Shown: in pieces, positions 49,458 to 57,740 of the stretch
How positions within the stretch are numbered: position 1 is the stretch's first letter
Layout: the number at the start of each line of letters is the position of its first letter
DNA from: an uncultured Eggerthellaceae bacterium
GTDB taxonomy: Bacteria; Actinomycetota; Coriobacteriia; Coriobacteriales; Eggerthellaceae
Direction of reading: 5' to 3'
DNA length: 59,164 nucleotides
NCBI GenBank assembly: GCA_934630905.1
Contig: CAKTXN010000004.1
Location: forward strand, 1 to 59,164
The notes under the pieces: generated by a model
Database searches by the model: none
What the model was told of the DNA's origin: nothing
What the model saw: the letters and a program-made list of their open reading frames with translations, nothing else
Position numbers and translations under genes: made by a program

Positions 49458-50127
49458 ATGACTGAAAAAAAAAGCGAAATCGAATCCTGGATGTCTTATT
49501 GTGATAGTCTTGATTGTTCTTGCCGGCATTATTGGTGCTAACGCATCTGGGGATAAGACGTTTGCGGTTCCTGACGTAACGGGTATGTCATACGCGGATG
49601 CAAAGAAAGCACTCAGCGATGCTGGCTTCAGTAGTACACCCGAGAGGGTTAGAACAAACGGTGAAAAGTTTGGTGGAGTACCGTGGTTTGATGAGTGTCC
49701 AGTCGTTGAACAATCTATCTTACCCGGAGAAACGATTAAGATTAGGGATAGTATCGTTCTAACGTGTTTGACTGCCTCCGAATGGGCTTCGTATGTTGGG
49801 CAAGAGGCGGGCGAAAACAACCTGCGAACCATTAGAGCCGCCTGGGAAGAGAACGAAATAAGCGCAAAAGAGACTTATGCTGGAAAGCACTTTGTTATAG
49901 CTGGACAAGTAAACAAAATAAGCTCTGGCGGCAATCTTGCGCATATAACGACAAATCCAGTTATCACGGTTTTTGTTAAAGATGGCGCTGATACTCTTAT
50001 TGTGTACGCAGAGTTTTCAAAGGACGATGAGGATCAGCTCCAAAACCTGTCTGCGGGAGATGATATCTTGATTGCCGCAAAATGCTCAAATTGGGGCAAC
50101 TGGGAAGATTGTGTTCTGGCAGGATAG
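49458..50127 (+). CDS. Membrane-anchored PASTA plus OB-fold-like protein, frame broken at an A9 tract
   Basis: AAAGGGG precedes ATG 49458, but that frame runs into nonsense after a run of nine A (49465-49473). Reading eight A instead joins it to the long frame and gives a sensible start: MTEKKAKSNPGCLIVIVL, a short cytoplasmic tail then a transmembrane anchor. The outside part has a PASTA-like domain (VPDVTGMSYADAKKALSDAG) and a C-terminal tRNA_anti/OB-fold-like domain (GKHFVIAGQVNKISSGG, ending LIAAKCSNWGNWEDC). A GTG at 49501 opens the long frame alone and could give a shorter anchored protein. The break may be a sequencing error, transcriptional slippage or a phase-variable tract. Function unknown; muropeptide or envelope sensing is only a guess from the PASTA fold. 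Confidence 0.7.
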
Positions 50128-50233
50128 CTGTAAAACAATAACTGCGTAGTTCTCGACTGTGACAACTTACCCGACCCCTGCCACATTTAAGCGAACCCAA
50201 CGATTACGCAATGATCGGAAAGAAGGCGATTTA

Positions 50234-50443
50234 GTGGAACAATCCGCAGCAAGCAGAGAACTTGAGGAGTTTGCGAGAAACGTTGAAGGATCATACGATG
50301 ACTTCGTGTTGTTCATGGGCCTCATCCCTCAGCGAAAGGGTGTTGACGAAAAGCTTGCCCAATACGTGCGGGACCACCCGAGCGCAACACATGACGATGT
50401 GATGTACCGATATTGCGAGATGGCGATAATCGGACGAGATTAA
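50234..50443 (+). CDS. Small hypothetical protein
   Basis: 69 residues from GTG 50234, chosen because AAGAAGG lies about 8 bp before it; an open frame extends to 50159 without a ribosome site. Sequence is acidic and helical (SRELEEFARNVEGSYDDFVL; HPSATHDDVMYRYCEMA). No family recognised. A clear terminator follows 3 bp after the stop, which supports expression. Confidence 0.6.
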   Translation: MEQSAASRELEEFARNVEGSYDDFVLFMGLIPQRKGVDEKLAQYVRDHPSATHDDVMYRYCEMAIIGRD

Positions 50444-50445
50444 CG

Positions 50446-50468
50446 AACCCGCTTCGGCGGGTTTCTTT
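50446..50468 (+). terminator. Terminator after small hypothetical gene
   Basis: AACCCGC-TTCG-GCGGGTT, a 7-bp stem with a UUCG tetraloop, followed by TCTTT. Confidence 0.85.
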
Positions 50469-50581
50469 ATGCCCCGGGCACGGTGTGAAACTAGGGTAGG
50501 GAATGCCTATGCGCACGGATTCGGCTTTGAAATAATCAATGACGTCCACGTTCAACTGAACGGTTATCTTCTCGCGCGGTG

Positions 50582-50871
50582 CTTGTTGTCAAAAGGCCCT
50601 TCGTTTCGGGCAAATCGACGATAATCGGTGGTCGGAAATTTGACATTCTTCCTATCGTTTTTAATGTATTGCTTTGACCTGGTATTATGCTGCAAGGAAG
50701 AACCGATTCAATGGTGTCGATTTCTTCAGGTGCGATAATTACGGCGCTCGGGGCGATTGGACCACCGAATATCGTCGATTTGCCTGAATTTGCACCCGTT
50801 TTTTCAACAACCGCTCTCTTGGGGTGGGCTTTTCGGTGCTTTGAACGCCTTGAATGTCTTGAACGCTGCGC
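50582..50871. repeat. Intergenic inverted-repeat element, family A copy 2
   Basis: Arms 50582-50635 and 50759-50811 match those of copies 1 and 3. Beyond the right arm a further 60 bp (to 50871, including GGTGGGCTTTTCGGTGCTTT) also matches copy 3. The interior differs from the other copies and contains TTGACA-like words. Confidence 0.8.
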
Positions 50872-50949
50872 TGCGGCAAACCGGAACAAACTGGAGAGAG
50901 TTTTTACTATAGAGTGGGAATAAGTCCGTAGTGGTTTGCAGGTTGTAAA

Positions 50950-51052
50950 AAATAGCCTCTAACCTGCGGTTTTACAAAATTTTAACCGACTAAAGAATCA
51001 GCCCGTGATGCCGATTTGAACGGTTTTATGGCTTCAAATCGGCATCACGGGC
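50950..51052. terminator. Perfect 20-bp hairpin plus neighbouring dyad
   Basis: 51001-51020 and 51033-51052 pair perfectly (GCCCGTGATGCCGATTTGAA and its complement) around a 12-base loop, followed by CATTTTTG. Just upstream, GCAGGTT (50939-50945) and AACCTGC (50960s) form a second small dyad. It could be a terminator, a structured RNA or an IS-like end. The rest of 50872-51402 has no well-supported gene. Confidence 0.6.
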
Positions 51053-51141
51053 CATTTTTGTGACTTCACGTTATTCTAAAAACCACTTTTGACCTGTGGT
51101 TTTGTGTTCACTCAACTAAGGTGCAAGCCATCTGCGACTAC

Positions 51142-51330
51142 TCACCACGAATAGTTGCGAAGAAGGTTGAAAGCATCATCGATATATGCTGTTTTTTGCC
51201 ATATTCGCAGGTCAGTGGCTTGTTTGCCGACGAGAAGTGTTGGATGCCGTTTGCCGGGGTGACTCACAACTCGAATGTTTAGCCAAAAAGCGTCTCTTTT
51301 GAAAAGTGGACTCATTAATGGGGTCCGCAA
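51142..51330 (-). CDS. Possible gene remnant
   Basis: A minus-strand frame with protein-like composition (KRDAFWLNIRVVSHPGKRHP, then LLVGKQATDLRIWQKTAYID) ends at 51142. No ribosome site precedes its ATG and no family is recognised. It may be the 3' end of a deleted gene. Confidence 0.25.
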   Translation of the reverse strand: MRTPLMSPLFKRDAFWLNIRVVSHPGKRHPTLLVGKQATDLRIWQKTAYIDDAFNLLRNYSW

Positions 51331-51402
51331 AGCGCGCTGGGTGCTGTGGCTGCCCTGGGCGCGGGTTGAGCATCGCACCCAGGGCCAAGTAGCTAGTGTG
51401 TA

Positions 51403-51816
51403 TTACTCGCGGACAGCGTAGGTCACGTTCGCACGAGTACCCTCGCGAGCGGGCAGCTCGAAGAGGTGGAAGTGGTTGTCGAGGCAGCGCTTGAGCTCAA
51501 CGCTGTAAGCAGACTCGGGATCCTGGTCGTCACCCCAGGCAATAGCCTTGGTGGGACAGTAGGACACGCAGTACTGCGGATAGCCCTGAGCAATTTCCCT
51601 CGCGCACATGTCGCAGCTCTTCTGGTAGATGGGCTGCCAGTTCATGCGCAGGTTCGGGTAAATGCCCTGCGGACGGTCGATGCCTGCGCCAGATCCGTTG
51701 GTGCGGACGGTGATGCGGTAGTCATCGTCCGCCAGGTTGTTTCCCATCTTGCATGCCATGGAACAAGTCCAGCAGCCGATGCAGCGCTGAAGGTCGATTA
51801 GAGTTTTCTTTGCCAT
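51403..51816 (-). CDS. Iron-sulfur electron-transfer subunit of the molybdopterin oxidoreductase
   Basis: 137 residues, ferredoxin-like DmsB/NrfC type but short (family often 180-250). The first cluster ligands are CIGCWTCSMACK and the second set CDMCAREIAQGYPQYCVSYCPTKAI, enough for about two [4Fe-4S] clusters rather than four. No signal peptide, so cytoplasmic. ATG 51816 has GGAGAG upstream and is 14 bp after the catalytic subunit gene, so the pair is one operon. Long upstream frames are noncoding readings of that gene. Confidence 0.9.
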   Translation of the reverse strand: MAKKTLIDLQRCIGCWTCSMACKMGNNLADDDYRITVRTNGSGAGIDRPQGIYPNLRMNWQPIYQKSCDMCAREIAQGYPQYCVSYCPTKAIAWGDDQDPESAYSVELKRCLDNHFHLFELPAREGTRANVTYAVRE

Positions 51817-51830
51817 GGTTTCTCTCCTTC

Positions 51831-54218
51831 CTATGCGCTCTCGTACTTGCGGATGCTGCAGACGGAATCCCAGTAACAGTCGGTGCTGCCCTGAAGCGTG
51901 GACATCGACTCGATGAAGCCGTTGCCAATGTGGCCGCAGTCGATCCAGTCGTTCCACCACTTGTCCTCGACGGCACCCGTGGAATCGTAGTTGGGGCACT
52001 GGTGAACCATCTCGGCGTAGGTGCCCTCTTCGAAATGACGGGCACGCCAGCCGAACCACACGTGAACCGTTCCAGCGGGTACGCACTCATCGATCTCGAG
52101 GCGCGTGATCACGTGGCCGCGATCGTTGTAAACCTCAACCATGTCGCCGCACTTCAGGCCCAGCGCAACGGCGTCCTTCGGATTGATGCGCGTGGAGGGC
52201 GTGCCGCCAGAAAGCTCCACGGTGATGGGGTCGTCGGTGAAGCTTGACTGCATGAAGAAGCGCTGACGGCCGGTGAACAGCTGGAAGGTGTGCTTCTCAT
52301 CCTTGCCCAGGTAGTTGGTTTCGAGGGGCTTAGGAAGGGCGAGGTCGAAGTCCTTCAAGCGCTCGGCGTAGATCTCGAAGCGGCCAGTGGCGTTAGGGAA
52401 CACCTCGGCGGGGTTCATCCACGGGTTCCACGGGATGGGCGGACAAGCGCCGCGAATGATCTTCTCTTCTTTCAGGCGCTCGTAGGTCACCTTCGGCTGA
52501 ACGCCTGCGATAAGCGGATACTGGGTGTCGAGCATGACGTCGATCCATTCCCCAACGCTCTTTTGGAAGTAGTCGCCCAAACCGACGCGCTTGGCGAGCT
52601 CGGACCAGTAGAACACCGGATCGCGCGGATCAACGCCTTCGGGCGGGGTGATAGCCGGCTCCTGAAGGATGATGTGGCCGTAACAAGCGCCGCTGATGAT
52701 GTCTTCGCGCTCGAAGGACATGCAGTCAGGCAGTACGTAGTCGGCGATCTCGCCGGTGTCGGTCATCCATACGTCGTAGTCGACAACGAGTTCCATCTGG
52801 TTGACGATGTCAAGCCAGCGCTTGCGATCGGGCTGCTGGTGGACGGGGTTGCCGCCTGCAACGAGCAGGGCCTTGTAGGGGCTGCCGGGGGCTTCGGCTT
52901 CGGCAAACCACTGGTGCATGCGAACCGGTTTGGACTTTGCGGACTCAACGGTGCCGTCGGGAAGAGAGATGCCGCTCTCGTTGAAGGACAGCGGCCAGCC
53001 CTGAAGCTGCAGGCCCTCGATGACGCCAGCGCCCTGGCGGCCGTACTTGCCGGTAAGGATGCCGAGCAGCATAAACAAGCGGTAGGTCTCGTTGGTGTTG
53101 CGATAGCGCAGGCCATAACCGCTCAGGATGAAGGCCTTCTCAACGGTAGCCCAGTCGTAAGCGAGCTTCTCGATGACATGGACAGGAAGGCCGGTTACCT
53201 CGGAGGTTCTCTCCAACGTGTAAGCGGCAGCCCGGTCCTTGAGCAGCTGAAGCACGGGGGTGAGAGCGATGCCCTCCCACTCGTAGTGGCCCTCGAGCGC
53301 CAGGTTGGTGCCGGGCAGCTGACCGCCCTTGGGGGCAACGGCCGCGAAGGCGTCGGCGTCCTTGTCGAAGACGATGTAGTTGCCATCGACGTCGCGAGCG
53401 AGCATGCCGTCGTCATCGCGCACCATGTAGGCGGCTACGGAGCGATTGATGAGGTAAGCGTTGTCCTGAAGGTCGTTTTGCAGGATGTAGTTGATCATGC
53501 CCATGGCCAAATCGCCGTCGGTGGAGGGCTTGATGCCGATGAACTCCTCTGCGAAACCGGCGGTGCCGTCGAAGATGAGACCGATGTCGATGATCTTCGC
53601 ACCGTTCTCGCGGGCGCGAACGAGGTTCTGGGCGCAGCGCATCTGGTTCTCGATGGGGTTGCAGCCCCAAACGTAGATCAGGTCGGAATCAACGATGACC
53701 TTCGGGTCGATGAGGACGTGGTTGGCGGTGGTGCCTACGTGGTAGAACTCGGCATAGAACGGACCATTGTCCAAACCGATGGACTCCATCGGGTTCGTAA
53801 CGCCGAATGCGTTGCCGAAGCGCTCGGGCATGAGCGTCTCCATGCTGTAGGCAGACGGAACGCCGGCGCGCAGGTTCCACATGGCAACGGATTCTGCGCC
53901 GTATTTGTCGCGCAGCTCGCACAGCTTCGCGCCGATTTCGTCAAGCGCCTGATCCCAGGAGATCTCCTCCCACTTGCCTTCGCCGCGCTCGCCGATACGC
54001 TTCAGCGGCTTCTTAAGACGCTTGGGATCGTAGGGCTGGCGGCCGGCCAGGCATCCCTTCTGGCAAATGTGGCCGTCGATTGCCTCGGGGCCCGTGTAGT
54101 CAACGGCTTCCATGCGGACGATCTTGCCATCTTTTACGATTGTCTTCAACGCGCAGTAGTCGTGGTCACCCCAGCCGGGACACGCGGTGTAGACGAAAGG
54201 CTCGCCTTCTTTGAGCAT
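51831..54218 (-). CDS. Molybdopterin-dependent oxidoreductase catalytic subunit (DMSO reductase family)
   Basis: 795 residues from ATG 54218 (AAGGAGGAATGCC upstream). N-terminal [4Fe-4S] ligands look unusual, CPGWGDHDYC then HICQKGC. Further signatures: EISWDQALDEIGAKL, DLIYVWGCNPIENQ (cofactor-binding), GRQGAGVIEGLQLQG, the dimethyl sulfoxide reductase C-terminal domain with RINPKDAVALGL and VWFGWRARHFEEG. No twin-arginine signal and no membrane anchor gene, so a soluble cytoplasmic complex with the small Fe-S subunit. It resembles the substrate-inducible Mo enzymes of Eggerthella-type bacteria (catechol dehydroxylases, transhydroxylases); the substrate is not deducible. The divergent LysR regulator at 54498 probably controls it. 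Confidence 0.9.
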   Translation of the reverse strand: MLKEGEPFVYTACPGWGDHDYCALKTIVKDGKIVRMEAVDYTGPEAIDGHICQKGCLAGRQPYDPKRLKKPLKRIGERGEGKWEEISWDQALDEIGAKLCELRDKYGAESVAMWNLRAGVPSAYSMETLMPERFGNAFGVTNPMESIGLDNGPFYAEFYHVGTTANHVLIDPKVIVDSDLIYVWGCNPIENQMRCAQNLVRARENGAKIIDIGLIFDGTAGFAEEFIGIKPSTDGDLAMGMINYILQNDLQDNAYLINRSVAAYMVRDDDGMLARDVDGNYIVFDKDADAFAAVAPKGGQLPGTNLALEGHYEWEGIALTPVLQLLKDRAAAYTLERTSEVTGLPVHVIEKLAYDWATVEKAFILSGYGLRYRNTNETYRLFMLLGILTGKYGRQGAGVIEGLQLQGWPLSFNESGISLPDGTVESAKSKPVRMHQWFAEAEAPGSPYKALLVAGGNPVHQQPDRKRWLDIVNQMELVVDYDVWMTDTGEIADYVLPDCMSFEREDIISGACYGHIILQEPAITPPEGVDPRDPVFYWSELAKRVGLGDYFQKSVGEWIDVMLDTQYPLIAGVQPKVTYERLKEEKIIRGACPPIPWNPWMNPAEVFPNATGRFEIYAERLKDFDLALPKPLETNYLGKDEKHTFQLFTGRQRFFMQSSFTDDPITVELSGGTPSTRINPKDAVALGLKCGDMVEVYNDRGHVITRLEIDECVPAGTVHVWFGWRARHFEEGTYAEMVHQCPNYDSTGAVEDKWWNDWIDCGHIGNGFIESMSTLQGSTDCYWDSVCSIRKYESA

Positions 54219-54363
54219 GGCATTCCTCCTTTTGCTTCGCTTCCGATAAACTTGTGTTGCCGATGGGCTGGCTCGATCGGGTCGTGGCGTTAATCCTGAT
54301 CGGGCGCCCTCTTGCGAAATGATTTTAGAGACTGAATGCATCAAAGAGAACTGAGCAAACATT

Positions 54364-54400
54364 CTATGGATATACAATATTTTGTTGTCTATGGTATACT
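54364..54400. promoter_or_regulatory. Direct repeats in the Mo-oxidoreductase / lysR intergenic region
   Basis: TCTATGGATATAC (54364-54376) and TCTATGGTATAC (54389-54400) are two copies 25 bp apart flanking the AT-rich ACAATATTTTGTTGT dyad, in the divergent promoter region. They are candidate binding sites for the LysR regulator; TATACT at 54395-54400 may also be a -10 for it. Confidence 0.5.
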
Positions 54401-54497
54401 GGCGAAAAACGCGGTTCATCTCTACGGGAAACGACTTCGCGCATGCTAAAAACAGCGGGGCGCACATGTCGCAAGGGCATCGCAACAGGGGGTTCAC

Positions 54498-55457
54498 ATG
54501 AGGCTCAAGGCGTTTGGCTATTTCATCGAGCTAGCGAATGCTGGCTCGTTTTACGCCGCTTCGAGAAACCTGGGGATCTCGCAGCAGGGACTGAGCCGAG
54601 CCATCGGGGCGCTTGAGGAAGAGCTCGGTGCCGTTCTGTTGGAGCGTAGCAGAAAAGGAGTGCACCTTACCGAGAGGGGAAAGATTTTTCTCGGCTACGC
54701 GAAGAAGATGCTTGCCCTGCAAGACTCGATGATGGACGAATTGCGCTCCTTCGGCGGAGACGGATCATCTTCCGAGAACAGGATCAAGGTGTACGTGAGC
54801 TATTACTCTGCGCAGATCGCAGCTATGGATCCCGATTACGTGAAGATGTTGTCCCAAAGCTCTTTCTACGTCGAGGAGCCCTTCGAAAGGCTTATGAGAC
54901 GCGCGGTTTCGTCAGATGGAAGCGACCTCGTGTATCTAGACGTCCATCCGTACTCTATGCAGAAGATCCTCGATAACCCGGACGTTCAATATGTCCCAAC
55001 GCTGAAAACCCAGTTTGGAATCCTTTGGAAGGAGGATTCCGAGTTTGCCGGCAGGGACCTCATCAGCTGCTCCGAAGTGGCGGATCGGCCCATTGCCGTC
55101 AACACTTTTCGCGAGATGTTGTACTACACGGAATGGCTATTTCGCGATTGCCCGCTGCAGGACATCAGGATGGGCACCGCAAGCTCGAAGATGCTCCTCG
55201 AGTACGTTAAGTCCTCGGAGAGCGCCATAGCGATATTCGACTCGTTCAGCTATTTCCTGGCGAAGAGATTCGGGTCGGATTCGGCAGCGGGTTTGGGTTT
55301 CACGCCCTTCGTCACTTCGGACGCCACGTGCAGTGTTGGCTTCGTCTTTCCGAAGAAGGCGGCGCTCTCCACGCGGGCGCAACGGTCCACGCAGCTGCTC
55401 GCCAGGTTCTTGAGAAAAAACTGCGAAGAGTACTTCAAAGAGTATCCGCTGGATTAA
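54498..55457 (+). CDS. LysR family transcriptional regulator
   Basis: 319 residues. N-terminal winged helix: FIELANAGSFYAASRNLGIS, QQGLSRAIGALEEELG, LLERSRKGVHLTERG; the remaining 200 residues form the effector domain with weak similarity to PBP type 2 folds (IKVYVSYYSAQIAAMDPDY). Divergent from the Mo-oxidoreductase operon, 279 bp away, so most likely its substrate-responsive regulator. AGGGGGTTCAC precedes ATG 54498. Confidence 0.92.
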   Translation: MRLKAFGYFIELANAGSFYAASRNLGISQQGLSRAIGALEEELGAVLLERSRKGVHLTERGKIFLGYAKKMLALQDSMMDELRSFGGDGSSSENRIKVYVSYYSAQIAAMDPDYVKMLSQSSFYVEEPFERLMRRAVSSDGSDLVYLDVHPYSMQKILDNPDVQYVPTLKTQFGILWKEDSEFAGRDLISCSEVADRPIAVNTFREMLYYTEWLFRDCPLQDIRMGTASSKMLLEYVKSSESAIAIFDSFSYFLAKRFGSDSAAGLGFTPFVTSDATCSVGFVFPKKAALSTRAQRSTQLLARFLRKNCEEYFKEYPLD

Positions 55458-55643
55458 TGCGACCGCTGTCGGGTTTGTGGGTGCGCACTTCGCGAAAACG
55501 TGACAAATTACCCCACCTTTTGTCAACAATTTGCGCAACCCGGCCTAGATGGTCGCCTCGTAACCGTGAGAACCCGCGTCAGCCAAGAAGCATCCACCGC
55601 GCAACCATGAAAATTCATGCCATGAAGAAGCATTCACCGAGTG

Positions 55644-55944
55644 CTTGTTGAAAAACAGGCCCCGAATTCAGGCAAATCGACGATATTCGGTGGTTATATT
55701 TTGAATTCGAGGCCGTTTCGCGACGACCCAAATCACCCACCCATATAAGCTTACGAATAGCACCTGGTCAGAGCGGTGCAGAAAAAACTTTCACGGCTGC
55801 TGGTTTTCACTCGGGAACAAAAGCGCCCCTTCGACCACCATTTATCGTCGATTTGCCCGAGTTTGCACCCGTTTTTCCAACAACTGCTCTCTTTGGGTGG
55901 GCTTTTCGGTGCTTTGAGCGCCTTGAATGCCTTGAACGCTGCGC
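55644..55944. repeat. Intergenic inverted-repeat element, family A copy 3
   Basis: Arms 55644-55696 and 55833-55885 plus the 60-bp right extension (to about 55944) shared with copy 2. It ends about 26 bp before the stop of the truncated AbiEii gene. The preceding 55458-55643 has no gene. Confidence 0.8.
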
Positions 55945-55969
55945 GCATCTGCCGCGCGCTCAAGAACGT

Positions 55970-56329
55970 CTACCGAGGAGGCCTTCCGTCTTCGAAAGCG
56001 AAGCGCCAGTAAATCTTCGGAAGCTTTCCCATCTTAGTGCGAACATCAAACCCTAGCTCGCCGCCCAAAGCGGTGAGTCTCTTCATCACCTCACCAATAC
56101 CTCCCGAAGTCGTTCTCACGAAATCAAGGTCCTTGTTGTAACGGTAGGGCTCAGGAAGGAAAAGTTTATGAAAAGCGGTTCCTCCTCTAAGAACAAGCTC
56201 TTCTCCAAGCAAATCATCGTTGGCAATTTCAATCATCGCCTGGGAAAGGAGCAGGTCCTGCTCAATCTGATTCTCGTTTTGCCAGGGGTGATCAACCCCC
56301 CATTGAGTTATCTCACTGCGATACATCAT
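55970..56329 (-). pseudogene. Truncated AbiEii/AbiGii-type nucleotidyltransferase toxin
   Basis: 119 residues against about 250-300 for the family. It keeps the N-terminal nucleotidyltransferase start, LVLRGGTAFHKLFL with RYNKDLDFV (GG and DxD catalytic parts), and then ends in DGRPPR shortly before the family-A repeat. The later conserved motifs are missing, so it is probably inactive. The ATG overlaps the stop of the antitoxin gene by ATGA, the normal AbiE arrangement. A residual truncated but binding-competent protein cannot be ruled out. Confidence 0.8.
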
Positions 56330-57144
56330 ATGTCCGGCTCGACCTCCTGATTGATGATAAGATTCCATTTTGAGTCCAGCTTACCTAATCGCTGTCCACC
56401 AGGGGAAAGAAACGATGTGGAGCTATCAAGCGAAGCGCAATACTGTTCCACATCATTCGGAGCACCTTCGCCGAATACATCAAGTAACCACCCAATGCGA
56501 CGCATGGCAGCATCAGGAAAGAGATGTGCATCGGAAACCAATGCAGCAACAAATCCTGGATTCTCCTCAGCGATTTCGACGACAATGTTAGCGACATTAT
56601 CAAGCCCTCCACAGACATCAATATCACTTGCCGCCATCAACATAGTGGTTCCCGGCGAAGCGATCCGCACCTTTGCCCGGGCGCGGCTTTGATTCGATAC
56701 TGTCACCATACCAGCATAACTACGAGTAAGGAACTGCAGACGGGATCGTCCAAATGCTCTGTCCCTTACCTGCCGGATTGTTGCCACCTGGAAGTTTTGG
56801 ACGGCATGGTGCGATGCTCCATGAAATGCGGCAGCAGATAACCAGCCAACGCAGTAATCAACCTCGAGGAACTTCATCATGTAGTCGATATAGAGGGATG
56901 GCTCAGGGGCCTTCCACGTCCGATACTCCGCAGGAATAGGAATCCACAACCCCCGGGCTGGAGAGAAAATCTCTGCTCTCTTGCGAAGTGACGCCATGCG
57001 CTGGGGCACTTGATTTACGGGCACATCTATGAGGTGGGATATCTCGGCAGTCGTAAGGCTGCCAATACCATGAGCTATTGCCCAATCAGCAATATTCGTA
57101 GCACGCACAGATTCACCTGATATGTTTTGAATGTATTGATTCAT
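56326..57144 (-). CDS. AbiEi-type antitoxin / transcriptional regulator
   Basis: About 272 residues of the AbiEi antitoxin family: N-terminal winged helix (LTTAEISHLIDVPVNQVPQRM), then the AbiEi_4-like domain with YCVGWLSAAAFHGASHH and FLTRSYAGMV, RIASPGTTMLMAASD. In AbiE systems it represses its own promoter and counteracts the toxin without a direct complex (type IV). ATG 57144 is chosen over upstream frame to 57186, as the family starts at a short N-terminal helix. The AT-rich 57145-57277 stretch likely holds the promoter. Confidence 0.87.
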   Translation of the reverse strand: MNQYIQNISGESVRATNIADWAIAHGIGSLTTAEISHLIDVPVNQVPQRMASLRKRAEIFSPARGLWIPIPAEYRTWKAPEPSLYIDYMMKFLEVDYCVGWLSAAAFHGASHHAVQNFQVATIRQVRDRAFGRSRLQFLTRSYAGMVTVSNQSRARAKVRIASPGTTMLMAASDIDVCGGLDNVANIVVEIAEENPGFVAALVSDAHLFPDAAMRRIGWLLDVFGEGAPNDVEQYCASLDSSTSFLSPGGQRLGKLDSKWNLIINQEVEPDI

Positions 57145-57277
57145 AATGCGTATTCTAACAAATATCGTTATGTTATGAAATAACAATCAACACCTTTATA
57201 CGTTAAACGTGAAGAATTCGGAACAACTGCAAGTTGGAATGAAAGCAGTTTAGTTGAGCTCCCAAGGAAACCCTTCC

Positions 57278-57631
57278 TTACCCATAGGCTTCCTCGGGGA
57301 GCTCACCATCAATGACTGCGTGCGGGAAGCCGTCTCGGTCTTCCCAATTCGCGAAAACGTAATCGTACTTTTCGAGAGCATCGTCCTCGCTCGCGAGCCA
57401 GATATGCTCGAATTCGTCAATCGACGCGGTTGGCACCACCCAACCGAACATATCCCAGCAATGCTTTCCTCCGATGACTTGCTGGTCCACATCGGCCATA
57501 TCGAAGAAGAAATTCATACCGTGATGCGAAAGTTGTGCGTTCAGCAAGTCAACCGACTCGATTATGTAATCACTGCATATGTGAGTTAAATCTTCCTCGT
57601 ACCTTATCCCAAAGTGCACCATAGTAGCCAT
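57278..57631 (-). CDS. Hypothetical protein
   Basis: 117 residues, acidic and rich in aromatic residues (DQQVIGGKHCWDMFGWVVPT; DYVFANWEDRDGFPHAVID). No family recognised. GAGGGGGGTCA precedes ATG 57631, a strong ribosome site, so it is likely expressed. It sits between AbiE and the TRIC-like gene in an accessory stretch. Confidence 0.65.
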   Translation of the reverse strand: MATMVHFGIRYEEDLTHICSDYIIESVDLLNAQLSHHGMNFFFDMADVDQQVIGGKHCWDMFGWVVPTASIDEFEHIWLASEDDALEKYDYVFANWEDRDGFPHAVIDGELPEEAYG

Positions 57632-57740
57632 TGACCCCCCTCATGTTCAATCGGATCGGCTCGCACGCTCTTCTCCAAATCGACAGCAGCGGTATCGTCT
57701 CCTGCACGAAGGCAGCAGATGCACGTATATGCTGAGACGA

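Noticed and set aside
52290..54293. 667-codon open frame on the plus strand
   Set aside because: It lies antisense to the clearly conserved molybdopterin oxidoreductase and has low-complexity Val/Ala/Gly-rich composition without a domain.
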